From: Calothrix sp. C42_A2020_038
GTDB lineage: Bacteria > Cyanobacteriota > Cyanobacteriia > Cyanobacteriales > Nostocaceae
Assembly (NCBI GenBank): GCA_015272395.1
Contig: JACYLQ010000033.1
Span: 310,001-374,000, forward strand
DNA: 64,000 nt
Direction: 5' to 3'
Notes under the pieces: model-generated
What the model was told of the DNA's origin: nothing
The model's input: only the letters and a program-made list of their open reading frames with translations
Database searches by the model: none
Shown: positions 62,616 through 64,000 of the stretch, in pieces
Layout: every line of letters starts with the position of its first letter
Position numbering within the stretch: position 1 is the stretch's first letter
Position numbers and translations under genes: made by a program

Positions 62616-63401
62616 TTATAACTCAACTTTGAAGAAGATTTCATACGAACCTAAAAATCGGTTCAAAAACTGACGAGGCAGCATTTGCATTTGTGAACAA
62701 TACGACGCAATTGCTTGCTGCTTACGCGATTGTACTTCAGTAATAGATAGTTTTCTTGCTGCGGCAATATCTTTCAGTTGAAGCATGATAAATAGCGGTG
62801 CCCGCCAAAATATCCAGATTGGATATTGGAGCAAGTCTACATCAACTCCTAATTGTGCTATTGCTTCTTTAACAAGCGTGTAAGTTGCCTCGTGGTCACG
62901 ATGACAATCTTTATAATGCGGAACATAAACTTCCTGTGGTTTATATTTTTTTAAAAGTTCTATTATCTGTTCAATAGTTTTCTGTTTCGACTCACCAAGT
63001 AAATCGCGCAAGCTTCCGTCTGGCTTATCTAAAAAGTAAACATCACTCGAATCAACACCCAAAATGCTTAATGCTGACTGGGCTTCTTGTTTGCGAATTT
63101 GAATAATTTCCTCTTTGATCTTTGACATCGAACCACCAGAACCTTGTCCATCTGTTAAAAAGACAACTGTAACTGGCACTCCTTTTTCTCGCTTCAAGGC
63201 AATCATGCCACCACAACCTAAAGTTTCATCATCCTGATGAGGGGAAAAGACCATTGCAGGCTTTAGATTCAACTTTGATGGTTGGCTTTGAAACCGCAAA
63301 ATTAAGTTAAATACTAAACTTGAATTTAGATACTGTAATCTTTGCACCAAATCATTAGGCAAAAACTTATACAGTTCTTGTAGAACCCTTCTTATTGTCA
63401 T
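62616..63401 (-). CDS. PIG-L-family zinc deacetylase
   Basis: 261 aa. MVFSPHQDDETLGCGG contains the zinc and catalytic residues (H55, D57-D58, E59), VVFLTDGQGSGG follows, and PHYKDCHRDHEAT supplies the later zinc histidine. PIG-L enzymes remove N-acetyl groups from GlcNAc-containing glycolipids or thiols. It is first in the leftward pair with the GT4 gene. The N-terminal 45 residues are an extension without a clear signal peptide. Confidence 0.9.
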   Translation of the reverse strand: MTIRRVLQELYKFLPNDLVQRLQYLNSSLVFNLILRFQSQPSKLNLKPAMVFSPHQDDETLGCGGMIALKREKGVPVTVVFLTDGQGSGGSMSKIKEEIIQIRKQEAQSALSILGVDSSDVYFLDKPDGSLRDLLGESKQKTIEQIIELLKKYKPQEVYVPHYKDCHRDHEATYTLVKEAIAQLGVDVDLLQYPIWIFWRAPLFIMLQLKDIAAARKLSITEVQSRKQQAIASYCSQMQMLPRQFLNRFLGSYEIFFKVEL

Positions 63402-63931
63402 AAAATTTTTTGTGCAAGTCGTTCAGTTATACAAACGTATTATCAAGCAGTACTATTGCTTTGATTCAGTCGTATTTGTAAAGTTACCAAATATACAGTT
63501 TTTCTAGGTTATATTTACATTAAATTCACTAAATCTATATACTAATTTTAAAATTCATCAATGAGATTTGTTCAATTTATCATTAATAATAAATATAATT
63601 ACATTAGAATATATCATCGTAATTACTCTAATGTACTTATAGAAAATTTAATTTATAGTACAGATTCAACAAAGTTGGAATTATTTATTTTACTAAATAT
63701 TTACTAACTAAAAATATTACATAATCTGACGATTTTAATGTTTTTATTCGTATATACTGAAAATAAGTGTATCATTAAATACGAAAAAAATCAAGACTTT
63801 TGAGTTGATATTTTAGCTAACCTCCGGGCAAGTGCAGCTATCGACGTATTATTAAGCTAATACAACGAGTCAAGTTGAAAAACAGAACATAAAATAGCGG
63901 CTATTCGAGTAAATGTTTAGGAGAAGTTTCG
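63402..63931. other. 530-bp divergent intergenic region
   Basis: Very AT-rich. It should hold the promoters of the leftward deacetylase and of the gene leaving the window. An 8-bp inverted repeat ACATTAGA/TCTAATGT lies at 63601-63634. No gene was seen. Confidence 0.5.
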
Positions 63932-64000
63932 GTGAACGATAGCGAAAAAGACTATCTTCAAAAGCCTGCATCTATCCTATGCGTAGGTACAGGTTGGTTT
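63932..64000 (+). CDS. Start of an unidentified gene (partial)
   Basis: A GTG with a strong ribosome-binding site AGGAGAAG (63919-63926) opens a frame of 23 codons to the window end, reading MNDSEKDYLQKPASILCVGT and GWF. The hydrophobic VGTG stretch could start a Rossmann-like or glycosyltransferase fold, but the fragment is too short to identify. Confidence 0.55.
   Translation, partial: MNDSEKDYLQKPASILCVGTGWF

Overview
This window comes from a filamentous, probably heterocyst-forming (Nostocales-type) cyanobacterium. The evidence is a set of cyanobacterial genes (Rubisco accumulation factor Raf1, a Ycf37-like photosystem I assembly TPR protein, MenG/UbiE, zinc-ribbon Ser/Thr kinases, pentapeptide repeats), AT-rich DNA with long gaps full of small dispersed hairpins, and heptanucleotide tandem repeats. 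The usual cyanobacterial HIP1 octamer GCGATCGC was not seen. The palindrome GGCGCC is instead scattered through almost every gene, about 70 times by eye. No tRNA, rRNA or CRISPR array was recognised.

Layout. 1-7 kb: pentapeptide-repeat protein, membrane Ser/Thr kinase, pre-ATP-grasp ligase, SDR dehydrogenase and a small orphan protein. 7-28.6 kb: one large exopolysaccharide cluster, all on the minus strand. In transcription order it runs: tyrosine autokinase/copolymerase, ABC export permease and ATPase, methyltransferase, about ten glycosyltransferases (three are tandem paralogues), FkbM methyltransferase, O-antigen ligase/polymerase-like protein, WecB-type transferase, and the polyprenyl-phosphate sugar transferase that would start the chain. 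28.6-41 kb: scattered housekeeping genes (DUF445, menG/ubiE, EamA transporter, REC-GAF regulator, raf1, GT39 mannosyltransferase-like protein), with two gene deserts of 2.3 and 1.6 kb. 41-52 kb: UvrD-like helicase, rpmI-rplT, periplasmic binding protein, ycf37, an adenylate-forming enzyme and two paralogous membrane Ser/Thr kinases. 52-64 kb: small cyanobacterial proteins, rsmE, GNAT and VOC enzymes, a lipase-like hydrolase, a GlcNAc kinase plus AmpG-like transporter pair, a GT4 and a PIG-L deacetylase, and the first 23 codons of a gene leaving the window.

Four decayed genes were found by reading through stops and frameshifts: an IscB/IsrB-like RRXRR gene directly behind rplT, a leuA fragment, the tail of an Rpn-family nuclease/transposase, and a TnpB N-terminus followed by what looks like its right end and omega-RNA region. 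Repeats also enter genes: a mobile repeat sits in frame inside a kinase catalytic core, a heptamer array encodes part of a signal peptide, and heptamer arrays lie directly against or within a few bases of three start codons.

Functionally, the cluster at 7-28.6 kb should build and export a surface or heterocyst-envelope-type polysaccharide. The GlcNAc kinase/AmpG-like pair suggests cell-wall recycling. All functional calls rest on motif reading and memory of the families; no database search was run.
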